The notes: a model not told the origin generated them from the letters alone. A DNA stretch of 64,000 nt from Azospirillum baldaniorum (GCF_003119195.2 NZ_CP022253.1:1072001-1136000), one strand, 5' to 3'; positions 8,684-17,518 are shown, counted from the stretch's first letter. A program made the numbers and translations.

Positions 8684-8911
8684 TCACTGGGTGACTTCAC
8701 GCAGGCGTTCGGACGGCGGCGGGACCGGCTCGCCGGTGCGGCGGGCGTTCTCGATCCAGGCGGCGATGGCGTCGAGCGCCGCCGTGCTGGCGTCGGCGGG
8801 GGTGGCGCCGCCCGCGGTGCAGCCCGGCAGGTCGGGCACCTCGGCCACATAGCCGACACCCTGTTCCGGGGGCAGGGGGCGGACGATGACCGGATAGGCG
8901 CTGGCGTTCAT
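8684..8911 (-). CDS. HicB-like (UPF0150 fold) protein, no HicA partner visible
   Basis: 75-residue protein with the partial RNase H-like fold of HicB antitoxins: YPVIVRPLPPEQGVGYVAEV followed by PDLPGCTAGGATPADAS and a final helix ALDAIAAWIENARRTGE. The ATG at 8911 is preceded by AGAGGAGA. HicB normally neutralises a HicA mRNA interferase encoded next to it. Neither flank here shows a 60-80 residue basic HicA-like frame, so this is an orphan homologue and may have another role. There is no DNA-binding tail. Confidence 0.75.
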   Translation of the reverse strand: MNASAYPVIVRPLPPEQGVGYVAEVPDLPGCTAGGATPADASTAALDAIAAWIENARRTGEPVPPPSERLREVTQ

Positions 8912-9104
8912 GACGTTGCGTCTCCTCTGCGCACGGTTTTCATCCATTAGGTGCCGCTTCCGCTGCGGACGACAAGGATTCTTTGCGCTGGACGGGCGCT
9001 TCTTTCGAAGTTCGATCCATTTTCGATGCTTCAACCGTTCGAGGTGCGCTCGGGGTGAAGGCCGCTCTTGACCGGGCGGCCCCGCACCCCCTAATCCTCC
9101 TCCC

Positions 9105-9371
9105 ATGTTCAGTCTCTCCAAGATCCTGTTCCTGGCCCTGGTGATCGGCGCCGTGTGGTTCGGCTGGCGCTGGTACAACCGCGTCGGCGCGGTCGGCCGG
9201 GAGCGCCTGCGCGAGCGGGAGCGTCGCGGCTCCGGAAAGCCCACCGCCACCAGCGGCGGCTCGCCCCAGGTGGGCGCTGAGGACATGGAGAAGTGCCCGG
9301 AATGCGGCGCCTACGTCGCCCCGCGCTCCGCCGTGGCCTGCGGCCGGCCGGTCTGCCCTTACGGTCGTTGA
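9105..9371 (+). CDS. PP0621-like membrane-anchored protein with C-terminal Cys cluster
   Basis: 88-residue protein with one N-terminal membrane helix (LSKILFLALVIGAVWFGWRWY), a charged linker, and a C-terminal cysteine set in EKCPECGAYVAPRSAVACGRPVCPY that looks like a small zinc-ribbon. This matches the PP0621 family, whose role is unknown. A TTGACC / 17 bases / CTAATC promoter-like pair at 9068-9096 would place transcription almost at the ATG. It precedes glyQ, which has its own promoter. Confidence 0.75.
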   Translation: MFSLSKILFLALVIGAVWFGWRWYNRVGAVGRERLRERERRGSGKPTATSGGSPQVGAEDMEKCPECGAYVAPRSAVACGRPVCPYGR

Positions 9372-9392
9372 ACCTTAAACCCAGGCGGGCGC

Positions 9393-9421
9393 TTGATTCC
9401 GGGGATTCCGCCGCGTATCGT
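9393..9421 (+). promoter_or_regulatory. probable promoter of glyQ-glyS
   Basis: TTGATT, 17 bases, TATCGT, about 40 bases before the glyQ start. Seen by eye, no experimental support. Confidence 0.55.
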
Positions 9422-9459
9422 GCGGCGCGTTTTTCCACACCAATCATAAGTGACCGCCG

Positions 9460-10347
9460 ATGGCCTCCCCGAGCGGGTCTTCCCAAGACAGCCGCGGCCT
9501 GTCCTTTCAGGCCCTGATCCTCAAGCTCCACCAGTTCTGGTCGGAGCAGGGCTGCGTGATCCTCCAGCCCTACGACATGGAGGTGGGTGCGGGCACCTTC
9601 CACCCGGCGACGACGCTGCGCGCGCTTGGCCCGCAGCCGTGGAAGGCGGCCTATGTGCAGCCCTCGCGCCGCCCGAAGGATGGCCGCTACGGCGAGAATC
9701 CGAACCGGCTCCAGCATTATTACCAGTATCAGGTGATCCTGAAGCCCTCGCCGGCCAACCCGCAGGAGCTGTATCTGGAAAGCCTGAAGGTGCTGGGCAT
9801 CGACCCGTCGCTGCACGACATCCGATTCGTCGAGGACGACTGGGAAAGCCCGACGCTGGGCGCCTGGGGCCTCGGCTGGGAGGTCTGGTGCGACGGCATG
9901 GAGGTCACCCAGTACACCTACTTCCAGCAGGTCGGCGGCATCGAGTGCGACCCCGTCGCGGTCGAGCTGACCTACGGGCTGGAGCGTCTGGCCATGTATG
10001 TGCAGGGCGTGGAGAACGTCTACGACCTGGACTTCAACGGCCAGGGTGTGAAGTACGGCGACGTGTTCAAGCGCGCCGAGGTCGAGTATTCGGCCCACAA
10101 CTTCGAGCACGCCAACACCGACATGCTGCTTCAGCATTTCAAGGACGCCGAGGCGGAGTGCCAGTCGCTGATCGCCAAGGGCGTCGCGCTGCCGGCCTAC
10201 GACCAGTGCATCAAGGCGTCGCACCTCTTCAACCTGCTGGACGCGCGCGGCGTCATCAGCGTCGTGGAGCGCGCCGCCTACATCGGCCGCGTGCGCGCGC
10301 TGGCGAAAGCCTGCTGCGAGGCGTGGATCGCCGGGGGGGCCAAGTAA
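9460..10347 (+). CDS. glyQ: glycine-tRNA ligase alpha subunit
   Basis: Catalytic subunit of the tetrameric alpha2beta2 bacterial glycyl-tRNA synthetase; activates glycine with ATP. At 295 residues it is family length and carries the class II aminoacylation signatures typical of GlyQ: the N-terminal [14 protein letters not shown] stretch, then [20 protein letters not shown] and [19 protein letters not shown]. The ATG at 9460 gives the standard N-terminus with a short extra extension. glyS follows after one base, so the two subunits are co-translated. Confidence 0.98.
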   Translation: MASPSGSSQDSRGLSFQALILKLHQFWSEQGCVILQPYDMEVGAGTFHPATTLRALGPQPWKAAYVQPSRRPKDGRYGENPNRLQHYYQYQVILKPSPANPQELYLESLKVLGIDPSLHDIRFVEDDWESPTLGAWGLGWEVWCDGMEVTQYTYFQQVGGIECDPVAVELTYGLERLAMYVQGVENVYDLDFNGQGVKYGDVFKRAEVEYSAHNFEHANTDMLLQHFKDAEAECQSLIAKGVALPAYDQCIKASHLFNLLDARGVISVVERAAYIGRVRALAKACCEAWIAGGAK

Positions 10348-10348
10348 C

Positions 10349-12448
10349 ATGTCGGTCAACATGCCCGAACTTCTGATCGAGTTCTTCTCCGAGGAAATTC
10401 CGGCGCGCATGCAGGCGCGCGCGGCGGACGACCTCAAGCGCCTCGTCACCGAGAAGCTGACCGCCAACGGCCTGACCTTCGCGTCGGCCGAGGCCCATTC
10501 CACTCCCCGCCGTCTCGCGCTGGTGATCGACGGCCTGCCCGAGCGCACCGCCGACGTCCGCGAGGAGAAGAAGGGGCCGCGCGTCGGTTCGCCCGAGCAG
10601 GCGGTCGCCGGCTTCCTGAAGTCCGCCGGCCTGACCAGCCTGGACCAGTGCGAGCAGCGCGACACCGGCAAGGGCGTCTTCTACTTCGCCGTGGCGGAGA
10701 AGAAGGGCCGCGCCACCGCCGAGGTGCTGGCCGAGATCATCCCGGCGGTCATGGGAGACTTCCCCTGGCCGAAGTCGATGCGCTGGGGCACCGGCACGGT
10801 GCGCTGGGTGCGCCCGCTGCACTCGATCATCGCGCTGTTCGGCGGCGCGGTGCTGGAGGGCTCCTTTGACCTGGGCGGCGCGCAGGGCAAGCTGGCCTTC
10901 GGCAACAGCACCCGCGGCCACCGCTTCCTGTCGCCGGACGCCTTCACTGTCGAGAGCTTCGCCGACTACAAGGCCAAGCTGCGCGCCGCCCACGTCGTGC
11001 TCGACCGCGCGGAGCGCAAGGCCAAGATCAAGGCCGACGCCGAGGCGCTCGCCGCGCAGGAGGGCCTGACCCTCTCCCCCGACGACGGGCTGCTGGAGGA
11101 GGTTGCCGGCCTCGTCGAATGGCCGGTCGCCCTGGTCGGCACCATCGACGAAAAGTTCATGGATGTGCCGTCGGAGGTCCTCATCACCTCCATGCGCACG
11201 CACCAGAAGTATTTCGCGCTGCTGGACAAGACCGGGACGATGGCGCCGCGCTTCGTCGTGGTCGCCAACACGGTGACGGCGGACGGCGGCAAGGCCATCG
11301 TCGCCGGCAACGAGCGCGTTCTGCGCGCCCGCCTGTCCGACGCCAAGTTCTTCTGGGACCAGGACCGCAAGACGAAGCTGGAAGACCGCGTGTCCAAGCT
11401 GGGCGCCATCACCTTCCATGCCAAGCTCGGCACGGTGGCGGAGAAGGTCACCCGCGTCCAGGTTCTGGCCGCGGAGATCGCCCGCGCCATCGGCGCCGAT
11501 GCGGACGCCGCGACCCGTGCCGCCCTGCTGTCCAAGGCGGACCTCGTGACCGAGGTGGTCGGCGAGTTCCCCGAGGTCCAGGGCATCATGGGCCGCTACT
11601 ACGCGCTGGGCGAGGGCGAGAACCCGGCGGTGGCCGAGGCCATCGCCGAGCATTACAAGCCGCTCGGGCCCTCCGACAGCTGCCCGACGGCGCCGGTGTC
11701 GGTCGCCGTGGCGCTGGCCGACAAGCTCGACACGCTGGTCGGCTTCTTCGCCATCGACGAGAAGCCCACGGGCTCCAAGGATCCTTATGCGCTGCGCCGC
11801 GCCGCGTTGGGCATCATCCGGCTGATCCTGGAGAACGGGCTGCGGCTGAACCTGACGCAGCTCTTCAAGGCCGCGCACGGCGCCTATTCGGTCGGTGGTT
11901 TCGCCGCCGCCGATGGCGTCGCCACCGACCTGATGGCCTTCTTCGCCGACCGTCTGAAGGTCACGCTGCGCGACCAGGGCGTGCGGCATGATCTGGTGGA
12001 CGCGGTGTTCGCGCTGGGTGGCGAGGATGACCTCGTCCGTCTGCTGGCCCGCGTGAAGGCGCTCCAGACCTTCGTCGGGTCGGAGGAGGGGGCGAACCTG
12101 CTCGCCGCCTACAAGCGCGCCAGCAACATCGTCCGCATCGAGGAGAAGAAGGACGGTAAGTCCTACGACCAGCCGGTCGATCCGGCCCTGCTGACGCTCG
12201 CGGAGGAAAAGGACCTCTACGGCGCCCTGTCCGCTGCCGGCGAGACGGCCCGGCCGCTGCTGGCGAAGGAGGACTTCACCGGCACCATGGCGGCGCTGGC
12301 CCGCCTGCGCGGCCCGGTGGACGCCTTCTTCGACAAGGTGACGGTGAACGCCGAGCAGGCCGACCTGCGCGCCAACCGTCTGCGCCTGCTCAGCCAGATC
12401 CGGGCGACGCTGAACGCGGTCGCGGACTTCTCGCGCATCGAGGGATGA
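10349..12448 (+). CDS. glyS: glycine-tRNA ligase beta subunit
   Basis: Second subunit of the alpha2beta2 enzyme, needed for tRNA(Gly) recognition. At 699 residues it is full length. It opens with the typical [17 protein letters not shown] segment, includes [15 protein letters not shown] and [14 protein letters not shown] in the middle, has an HD-like region, and ends in the anticodon-binding DALR-like domain ([26 protein letters not shown]). The start at 10349 lies one base after the glyQ stop. A palindromic repeat element follows before the convergent leuA terminator. Confidence 0.98.
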   Translation: MSVNMPELLIEFFSEEIPARMQARAADDLKRLVTEKLTANGLTFASAEAHSTPRRLALVIDGLPERTADVREEKKGPRVGSPEQAVAGFLKSAGLTSLDQCEQRDTGKGVFYFAVAEKKGRATAEVLAEIIPAVMGDFPWPKSMRWGTGTVRWVRPLHSIIALFGGAVLEGSFDLGGAQGKLAFGNSTRGHRFLSPDAFTVESFADYKAKLRAAHVVLDRAERKAKIKADAEALAAQEGLTLSPDDGLLEEVAGLVEWPVALVGTIDEKFMDVPSEVLITSMRTHQKYFALLDKTGTMAPRFVVVANTVTADGGKAIVAGNERVLRARLSDAKFFWDQDRKTKLEDRVSKLGAITFHAKLGTVAEKVTRVQVLAAEIARAIGADADAATRAALLSKADLVTEVVGEFPEVQGIMGRYYALGEGENPAVAEAIAEHYKPLGPSDSCPTAPVSVAVALADKLDTLVGFFAIDEKPTGSKDPYALRRAALGIIRLILENGLRLNLTQLFKAAHGAYSVGGFAAADGVATDLMAFFADRLKVTLRDQGVRHDLVDAVFALGGEDDLVRLLARVKALQTFVGSEEGANLLAAYKRASNIVRIEEKKDGKSYDQPVDPALLTLAEEKDLYGALSAAGETARPLLAKEDFTGTMAALARLRGPVDAFFDKVTVNAEQADLRANRLRLLSQIRATLNAVADFSRIEG

Positions 12449-12471
12449 CGGGGGAGGGGTGCCGTCGTGGT

Positions 12472-12584
12472 GCCCCCACCCTCCCACGCTTGCGCGTGGG
12501 CCCCTCCCTCCCCCGCTGCGCAGGGGATGGGGAGTTTCCAAAGTTCCCTCCCTTGCGCAGCGGGGGAGGGTCAGGGTGGGGGCC
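12472..12584. repeat. long imperfect palindromic intergenic repeat, copy B
   Basis: Related to copy A at 8539: outer GCCCCCACCCT / AGGGTGGGGGC arms and inner CTCCCCCGCTGCGC / GCGCAGCGGGGGAG arms. It carries an extra small hairpin, CACGCTTGCGCGTG, inserted in the left arm. It lies between the convergent glyS and leuA genes. Confidence 0.85.
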
Positions 12585-12610
12585 CGTCGCGGACACTCCC
12601 CACCACCCCA

Positions 12611-12648
12611 ACAAAAAAGGGGCGCCCCAGCCGGGCGCCCCTTTCTCT
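12611..12648 (-). terminator. intrinsic terminator of leuA
   Basis: GGGGCGCCC pairs with GGGCGCCCC around a short loop. On the minus strand a T6 run follows. The plus-strand T tract is shorter, so it may also stop glyS read-through. Confidence 0.9.
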
Positions 12649-12662
12649 TATCCCCGAACCCC

Positions 12663-14369
12663 TTACCGCGAGGCGCGGTTCGCGGCGCTGACCAGGGCGC
12701 GCAGCGAGGCTGTCACGATGTCCGCGTCCATGCCGACGCCGAACAGGGTGCGCTCGTCGTTGGTCTTCACCTCGACATAGGCGCAGGCCTGGGCGTCCTC
12801 ACCCTCGCCGACGGCGTGCTCGCGGTAGTCAACCACATGCAGGTCGATGCCGGCCCCCTGGCGCAGCGCGTCCAGGAAGGCGTCGATCGGACCCTTGCCC
12901 GAGCCCTTCAGCGTGCTGACCACGCCGTCGCGCGACACCACCACGTTCAGGACGCGGGCACCGGAGTTCGGGCCGCGCGGCTCGGTCGAATGTTCGATCA
13001 GGGCCAGCGGGGCGTCGATGTCCAGATACTCGGCCTTGAAGGCGTTGTGGATGTCGGCGGGGGCCAGCTCCTTGCCGGTCTCGTCGGCGATGCGCTGCAC
13101 CGTCTTGGAGAACTCGATCTGCAGGCGGCGCGGAATCTGGATGCCGTAATCCTTCTCCAGCACATAGGCGATGCCGCCCTTGCCCGACTGGCTGTTGATG
13201 CGGATCACCGCCTCGTAGCTGCGGCCCAGGTCCTGCGGGTCGATGGGCAGGTACGGAACCTCCCAGGTGCCGTGGTTGGACTTGGCCAGCGCCTTCAGGC
13301 CCTTGTTGATGGCGTCCTGGTGCGAGCCGGAGAAGGCCGTGAAGACCAGCTCGCCGGCGTAGGGGTGGCGCGGATGGACGGGCAGCTGCGTGCAGTACTC
13401 GGCGACGCGGACGATCTCGTTGATATCGTCGATGCGCAGCTCCGGATCGACGCCCTGGGTCAGCAGGTTCAGCGCCAGCGTGATGACGTCCACGTTGCCG
13501 GTGCGCTCGCCGTTGCCGAACAGCGTGCCTTCCACGCGGTCGGCGCCGGCCAGCATGCCCAGCTCCGCCGCCGCGACGCCGGTGCCGCGGTCGTTGTGCG
13601 GGTGCAGGGAGATGATCGCCGCGTCGCGGTTCTTCATGTTGCGGCAGAACCACTCGATCTGGTCGGCGTGGATGTTCGGGGTGGACATCTCCACCGTCGC
13701 CGGCAGGTTCAGGATGACCTTGTTGGCGGCGTCGGCGCCCCAGGTCTCCATCACCGCCTCGCAGATTTCCAGGGCGAACTCCAGCTCGGTCCCGGTGAAG
13801 CTCTCCGGCGAGTACTGCAGGACGATCTCGGTCTCCGGATGCTCGGCGGCCAGCTGCTTGATCAGCTTGGTGCCGGCGACGGCGATGTCGACGATGCCCT
13901 GGCGGTCCAGCCCGAAGACGACGCGGCGCTGCAGCTCCGAGGTCGAGTTGTACAGGTGGACGATGGCGCGCTTGGCGCCCTTGATGCCCTCGAAGGTGCG
14001 GCGGATCAGCTCCTCACGGGCCTGGGTCAGCACCTGGATGGTCACGCCATCGGGAATCTTGCCGCCCTCGATGATCTCGCGGCAGAAGTCGAAATCGGTC
14101 TGCGAGGCGGCGGGGAAGCCGATCTCGATCTCCTTGAAGCCCATCTTCAGCAGCGCGTCGAACATCGCGCGCTTGCGGTCCGGACCCATCGGCTCGATCA
14201 GCGCCTGGTTGCCGTCGCGCAGGTCCACCGAGCACCAGACCGGCGCCTTCTCGATGGTCCGGTTCGGCCACTGGCGGTCGGTCAGCTTCACCGGGGCGAA
14301 GGGGACGTACTTCTCGTGCTTGGCAGCAGAGGTCGCAGACGTGGCGGCGGGGGTGGCGATGTGGTTCAT
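12663..14369 (-). CDS. leuA: 2-isopropylmalate synthase
   Basis: Condenses acetyl-CoA with 2-oxoisovalerate in the first committed step of leucine synthesis. 568 residues, the long LeuA type. The HMGL-like TIM barrel opens with WCSVDLRDGNQALIEP, carries the metal-binding HPHNDRGTG and ends before a C-terminal LeuA regulatory domain (VLNVVVSRDGVVSTLKGSG... to the end), which usually binds leucine for feedback inhibition. The ATG at 14369 has only a distant AAGGGA. Upstream lie a Leu-rich leader peptide and long structured leader, so leucine-dependent transcript control is likely in addition to feedback. Confidence 0.97.
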   Translation of the reverse strand: MNHIATPAATSATSAAKHEKYVPFAPVKLTDRQWPNRTIEKAPVWCSVDLRDGNQALIEPMGPDRKRAMFDALLKMGFKEIEIGFPAASQTDFDFCREIIEGGKIPDGVTIQVLTQAREELIRRTFEGIKGAKRAIVHLYNSTSELQRRVVFGLDRQGIVDIAVAGTKLIKQLAAEHPETEIVLQYSPESFTGTELEFALEICEAVMETWGADAANKVILNLPATVEMSTPNIHADQIEWFCRNMKNRDAAIISLHPHNDRGTGVAAAELGMLAGADRVEGTLFGNGERTGNVDVITLALNLLTQGVDPELRIDDINEIVRVAEYCTQLPVHPRHPYAGELVFTAFSGSHQDAINKGLKALAKSNHGTWEVPYLPIDPQDLGRSYEAVIRINSQSGKGGIAYVLEKDYGIQIPRRLQIEFSKTVQRIADETGKELAPADIHNAFKAEYLDIDAPLALIEHSTEPRGPNSGARVLNVVVSRDGVVSTLKGSGKGPIDAFLDALRQGAGIDLHVVDYREHAVGEGEDAQACAYVEVKTNDERTLFGVGMDADIVTASLRALVSAANRASR

Positions 14370-14627
14370 GACGCTTCGTGATCCCTTGGGAGCCCCGGTT
14401 TGTGCTGCGGGGCGTTGTCTCGTGTGGTGTGGGGACCGGCGGGACTACGGTCGCCGAGCTGCCGGGCGGCTCAGCGACCGTTCCTAAGTCGCAGCCCCGG
14501 CCCCAGCCGGGAGACACGCTTCACCCCGCAAGGGCGCGTGCCGAAAGGACGCGTGCAATAGGTGCTCATGGGAAAACAGACACTTCGACCAGGGAACAGG
14601 GCAGACGAACGCAGACGACCCGGACGC
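14370..14627 (-). promoter_or_regulatory. structured leuA mRNA leader, candidate attenuator
   Basis: The untranslated part between leader peptide and leuA holds several stems. ACGAACGC inside the leader ORF can pair with GCGTTCGT just after it, and CGACCA can pair with TGGTCG beyond. CCCGG/CCGGG can form a hairpin over the leader stop. An 11-bp stem GGTCGCTGAGC / GCTCGGCGACC sits at 14449-14479. A second small frame (32 codons, 14471-14569) ends inside that stem. No hairpin with a strong U-run is obvious, so the termination step, if any, is unclear. Confidence 0.5.
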
Positions 14628-14684
14628 TCAAAGCGCCGGGGTGATAAGTCGCAGAAGGGCGTTCGTGTGGTCGATGCGAGTCAT
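14628..14684 (-). CDS. leucine-rich leader peptide of leuA (18 aa)
   Basis: The frame reads MTRIDHTNALLRLITPAL, with four Leu codons (CTT CTG, then CTT, then CTT) in the second half, immediately upstream of leuA on the same strand. Leu-rich short ORFs ahead of leu genes classically sense charged tRNA(Leu) through ribosome stalling. No Shine-Dalgarno sequence precedes the ATG, and the best promoter places the transcript start within a base or two of it, so leaderless translation is likely. The ORF sequence overlaps one arm of an RNA stem that stalling would break. Confidence 0.7.
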   Translation of the reverse strand: MTRIDHTNALLRLITPAL

Positions 14685-14691
14685 GGGCCAC

Positions 14692-14720
14692 ACTCTGCGC
14701 AGGCAGGCTTGCTCTGTCAA
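14692..14720 (-). promoter_or_regulatory. probable promoter of the leu leader and leuA
   Basis: Consensus -35 TTGACA at 14715-14720 on the minus strand, 17 bases, then a weak -10 CAGAGT at 14692-14697. The start of transcription would fall close to position 14685, next to the leader ATG at 14684. Confidence 0.55.
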
Positions 14721-14759
14721 GCCACGATTCCATGAAATCTTCTTTCCCGGAACGGGGCT

Positions 14760-15482
14760 TCACGTGAAGAACAGGCGGTAGAGAACCGGCAGGAGAATGG
14801 CCGTGACCAGCCCGTTCAGCCCCATCCCCAACCCGGCGAACGCTCCCGCCACCTCGTTGACCTGGAGCGCGCGGGCGGTGCCGATGCCGTGGGCGGCCAC
14901 CCCCAGGCCGAAGCCGCGCGCCCGCCAGTCCGTCACCCGGACGAGGTTCAGGACCCAGGTGCCGAAGGAGGCGGCGATGATCCCGGTCAGGATCACGAAG
15001 ACCGCGGTGAGGGAGGGCAGGCCGCCGATCTGTTCCGACACGCCCATGGCGATGGGCGAGGTCACCGACTTCGGCGCCAGCGACAGCATCGTGCGCTCCG
15101 ACGCGCCCAGCGCCCAGGCGATGCCCACCGCGCTCAAGGCCGACGCGGCGGAACCGGTCAGCAGGGCGACCAGCAGCGCCACGGCGGAGCGGCGGACCTG
15201 CTGGAACTGGCGGTAGAGCGGGACCGCCAGAGCCACCGTGGCGGGGCCGAGCAGGAAATGCACGAATTGCGCGCCGTCGAAATAGGTGCGGTAGTCGATC
15301 CCTGCCACCATCAGCGTCGCGGCGATCAGCAGCACCGCGATCATCACCGGGTTCAGCGCGGGCCGCCGGCCGAACCGCTCGAACACCCACATTCCCGCCT
15401 GATAGGCGGCCAGCGTCAGGGTCAGGCCGGCGAGCGGGCTGGCCGACAGATAGACCCAGATCTCGTGGAAATCGGGGCTCAC
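14760..15482 (-). CDS. LrgB/CidB-family membrane protein
   Basis: Polytopic inner-membrane protein of 240 residues. LrgB partners with the holin-like LrgA; in other bacteria the pair affects autolysis and overflow metabolites such as pyruvate or glycolate transport. Hydrophobic segments are visible along the whole length, with the family-typical TYFDGAQFVHFLLGPATVALAVPLY, KSVTSPIAMG and AAHGIGTARA stretches. The last is the conserved AHGxGTAxA motif. Its start overlaps the lrgA-like stop by four bases. The physiological substrate here is unknown. Confidence 0.9.
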   Translation of the reverse strand: MSPDFHEIWVYLSASPLAGLTLTLAAYQAGMWVFERFGRRPALNPVMIAVLLIAATLMVAGIDYRTYFDGAQFVHFLLGPATVALAVPLYRQFQQVRRSAVALLVALLTGSAASALSAVGIAWALGASERTMLSLAPKSVTSPIAMGVSEQIGGLPSLTAVFVILTGIIAASFGTWVLNLVRVTDWRARGFGLGVAAHGIGTARALQVNEVAGAFAGLGMGLNGLVTAILLPVLYRLFFT

Positions 15483-15853
15483 GGCGCGTCCTCCCCATTG
15501 CCGGTTTCGGCGTCGGGACCGCGGCGGCTCAGCACGCTCATCACCCAGGCGGTCAGCGCGACGCCGATCAGCGTGCTGCCCAGCAGGGCGGCGGCGATGG
15601 GCAGGGCCTCCGCCTCCAGCCGGTTCAGGTGCGCCATCACCCCGACGCCCGCCGGAACGAAGAGAAGCGACAGGTGGCGCAGGATGCCGCCCGCCGTCTC
15701 CTGCAGCGGCTCCGGCACGCCGCCGCGGACCAGCAGGCCGGCGAACAGCAGGACCATGCCGAGCACCGGCCCCGGCACGGGCAGATGCAGCAGGCGGGCG
15801 GTCAGTTCCCCCGCCAGCTGGCAGGAGAGAAGAAGGGTCAGGGTGCCGAGCAT
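15479..15853 (-). CDS. LrgA/CidA-family holin-like protein
   Basis: Small membrane protein of 124 residues with about four transmembrane helices. The family core is visible in LPVPGPVLGMVLLFAGLL and LLFVPAGVGVMAHLNRL, where PVPGxxxGM and FVPAGVG are signatures of LrgA/CidA. It is encoded directly upstream of the lrgB-like gene with a four-base overlap, the normal order for this operon. A hydrophilic C-terminal tail follows the last helix. No LytSR-type regulator is adjacent. Confidence 0.9.
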   Translation of the reverse strand: MLGTLTLLLSCQLAGELTARLLHLPVPGPVLGMVLLFAGLLVRGGVPEPLQETAGGILRHLSLLFVPAGVGVMAHLNRLEAEALPIAAALLGSTLIGVALTAWVMSVLSRRGPDAETGNGEDAP

Positions 15854-15928
15854 CGGCAGACTCCGGGCTTTTCGGGGAGGTGGCCGCAGCCTAATCCCGG
15901 AGCCTGCCGTGGGGGGAGAGGATATGCC

Positions 15929-16600
15929 CTACCGCGCCAGCAGTTGAGCCTTGAGCCAGTCGCGCACCTCGCGGCAGACGGCCTCGGCGGTCTCGTCCAG
16001 ACAATGGCCGGCGCCGGGCATCAGGACCAGCTTCTTCGGCTCGCGCGCCATGCGGTGGACGTGGATGGAGCACATCGGCGTCAGCACCTCGTCGGCCTCG
16101 CCATGGACCAGCAACACCGGGCAGCTGAGGTCCGCCACCGCGTCGGTGCCCAGCCCCTGAGTCGCCAGCGTCACCACCGTGCAGACCGCGCCGCGGTTGG
16201 AGGCCGCAGCCTGGATCGCCACCGCCCCACCGAAGGAATGGCCGACCAGGGCGACATGGTGGATGCCCATCCGGCCCAGGAAGGTCAGGCCGCACAGCGA
16301 GTCATAGACCGCCTCGTCCAGCGCGCGGGGGTTGCGGTAGCGGACGCGCAGCGAGGCGATGCCGTCGGGCCTGAGATCGTCCGCCAGCCGCGGATAGAGC
16401 CCGTGGGCCGGCGAGTCGAAGCCGCCGCCGACGCCCCCCAACCAGATGACGCCCAGCGTTCCCGCCGCCTTGTGCCCGTCTGGGTGGCCATCGGGGGCGG
16501 CGTAGAGGCGGGCGTCCACGGTGCCGCGGTCGGTGTCCAGGCGCACGGGGGCGAACCCCTCGTCCACGGTGTCACCGATCTGCGCCGACAGGAGCGGCAT
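15929..16600 (-). CDS. alpha/beta hydrolase (dienelactone-hydrolase-like)
   Basis: Soluble esterase-type hydrolase of 223 residues; natural substrate unknown. The nucleophile elbow GHSFGG gives S122, the acid is probably D170 in VHGEADEV, and H199 in GAGHCLDE completes the triad. The short lid and the order of motifs resemble dienelactone hydrolase or KANL3/Tex30-like proteins. The start at 16600 is chosen because GGAGAA lies eight bases upstream; an in-frame ATG at 16621 lacks a site. It is divergent from the stress operon that starts at 16797. Confidence 0.85.
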   Translation of the reverse strand: MPLLSAQIGDTVDEGFAPVRLDTDRGTVDARLYAAPDGHPDGHKAAGTLGVIWLGGVGGGFDSPAHGLYPRLADDLRPDGIASLRVRYRNPRALDEAVYDSLCGLTFLGRMGIHHVALVGHSFGGAVAIQAAASNRGAVCTVVTLATQGLGTDAVADLSCPVLLVHGEADEVLTPMCSIHVHRMAREPKKLVLMPGAGHCLDETAEAVCREVRDWLKAQLLAR

Positions 16601-16665
16601 GGGTGTTCTCCGGCTTGCCAAGGTCTTGCGGGAGTTAACAGGTCACCGGGCATCTCTGTTGCTTC

Positions 16666-16691
16666 GGAACCTCGCCGCACCGTCTCCGGTT
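16666..16691 (+). promoter_or_regulatory. EcfG-type (general stress sigma factor) promoter
   Basis: GGAACC, 15 bases, CGGTT: that is GGAAC followed by TT after 19 bases, which fits the GGAAC-N18/19-TT pattern known for alphaproteobacterial RpoE2/EcfG sigma factors. The spacing is the same as at 28140. It lies about 106 bases before the first gene of the five-gene stress-type operon. Confidence 0.6.
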
Positions 16692-16796
16692 GTGCCGAGA
16701 GACGGTTCGCGACACGGACCCCGCGATCAGGGCCGCGCGCAACGCCCCGCAGCGCCAAGGGCCGCCAATCCGACAAACCACACCGGGAGAAACCCC

Positions 16797-17003
16797 ATGT
16801 CCCGCAGCAACCGCGACACCGAGCAGGAAAAGCACCAGTCCGGCGGCGCCGGAAAGGCCGCCAAGTCCGGCCATGAGGACCCGGCCAAGGCCGCCGGCAA
16901 CAAGCCCGGCCAGAATCAGTCCAGCGGGCAGGGGCGCGAGCGCGGCTCGGGCTCCGGCGGGTCCCGCGGCGCGTCCGACGAGCAGCGCAAGCGGGACGGC
17001 TGA
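16797..17003 (+). CDS. small disordered hydrophilic protein (68 aa), stress-type operon
   Basis: Very hydrophilic low-complexity protein rich in Gly, Ser, Lys, Gln and Glu (for example GGAGKAAKSGHEDPAKAAGNK), with no hydrophobic core, so probably intrinsically disordered. It recalls hydrophilin or KGG-type stress proteins but lacks a clear KGG repeat, so the family is not assigned. The ATG at 16797 follows GGGAG (CACCGGGAGAAACCCC). It is the first gene after an EcfG-like promoter, which supports a desiccation or osmotic stress role by inference only. Confidence 0.65.
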   Translation: MSRSNRDTEQEKHQSGGAGKAAKSGHEDPAKAAGNKPGQNQSSGQGRERGSGSGGSRGASDEQRKRDG

Positions 17004-17083
17004 CCGCCGCCGTTTCCGCGACGAACCCCCGGCCCGGCTGTTGGCGTCGGGCAAAGCCGTGCAACTGAAAAGAAGTGCGACAC

Positions 17084-17518
17084 ATGCTCAAACAGATTTC
17101 GGTCGATACCGTGAAGCAGGCCGCCGACCTTGCGTACGAGGCCGTGGCCGACCGTCAGCGTTTCCTCGCGGGAATGCGCAACATCGACCTCGGGGAACAG
17201 ACCAGCGAGCGCGGTTCGCGGAACCCGACCGATCTCGACGCCCTCAGCATCCTGTCCTCCGACGCCAGCGGCGCGCTGAGCCAGTTGAACCGGATGCTGG
17301 AGGACCTGACCCCCGAACAGCGGATGGAACTGCGCGCGGTCATGTTCGTCGGGCGCGGCGATTTCGCCGGAAACCAGTGGGACCGCGCGCTGGACGAGGC
17401 CGGGCGGGCCCCGGACGCCACCCACTACACCGACATCGCGGAGCGCATCGACCTGCACCGCGACCTGATGAAGGGGCTGTACGAGTTGGACCTGCTGAAG
17501 AAGAAGGACGGGCAATGA
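17084..17518 (+). CDS. DUF3775 domain protein
   Basis: Soluble protein of 144 residues matching the DUF3775 pattern: a helical N-terminus, then a core with MFVGRGDFAGNQWDRALDEAGR followed by IDLHRDLMKGLYEL. The function of the family is unknown. The ATG at 17084 with AAGAAG upstream is chosen; a GTG three codons earlier is possible. The stop overlaps the next ATG (ATGA), so it is coupled to the SRPBCC gene. It is part of the run 16797-19708 under the EcfG-like promoter. Confidence 0.8.
   Translation: MLKQISVDTVKQAADLAYEAVADRQRFLAGMRNIDLGEQTSERGSRNPTDLDALSILSSDASGALSQLNRMLEDLTPEQRMELRAVMFVGRGDFAGNQWDRALDEAGRAPDATHYTDIAERIDLHRDLMKGLYELDLLKKKDGQ

Noticed and set aside
8684-8911. A complete HicAB toxin-antitoxin system
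   Set aside because: No HicA-like frame exists on either flank.
10256-12541. A 761-codon frame antisense to glyS
   Set aside because: It lies opposite a clear glyS gene and has the biased composition of a GC-rich shadow frame. No domain is recognised.
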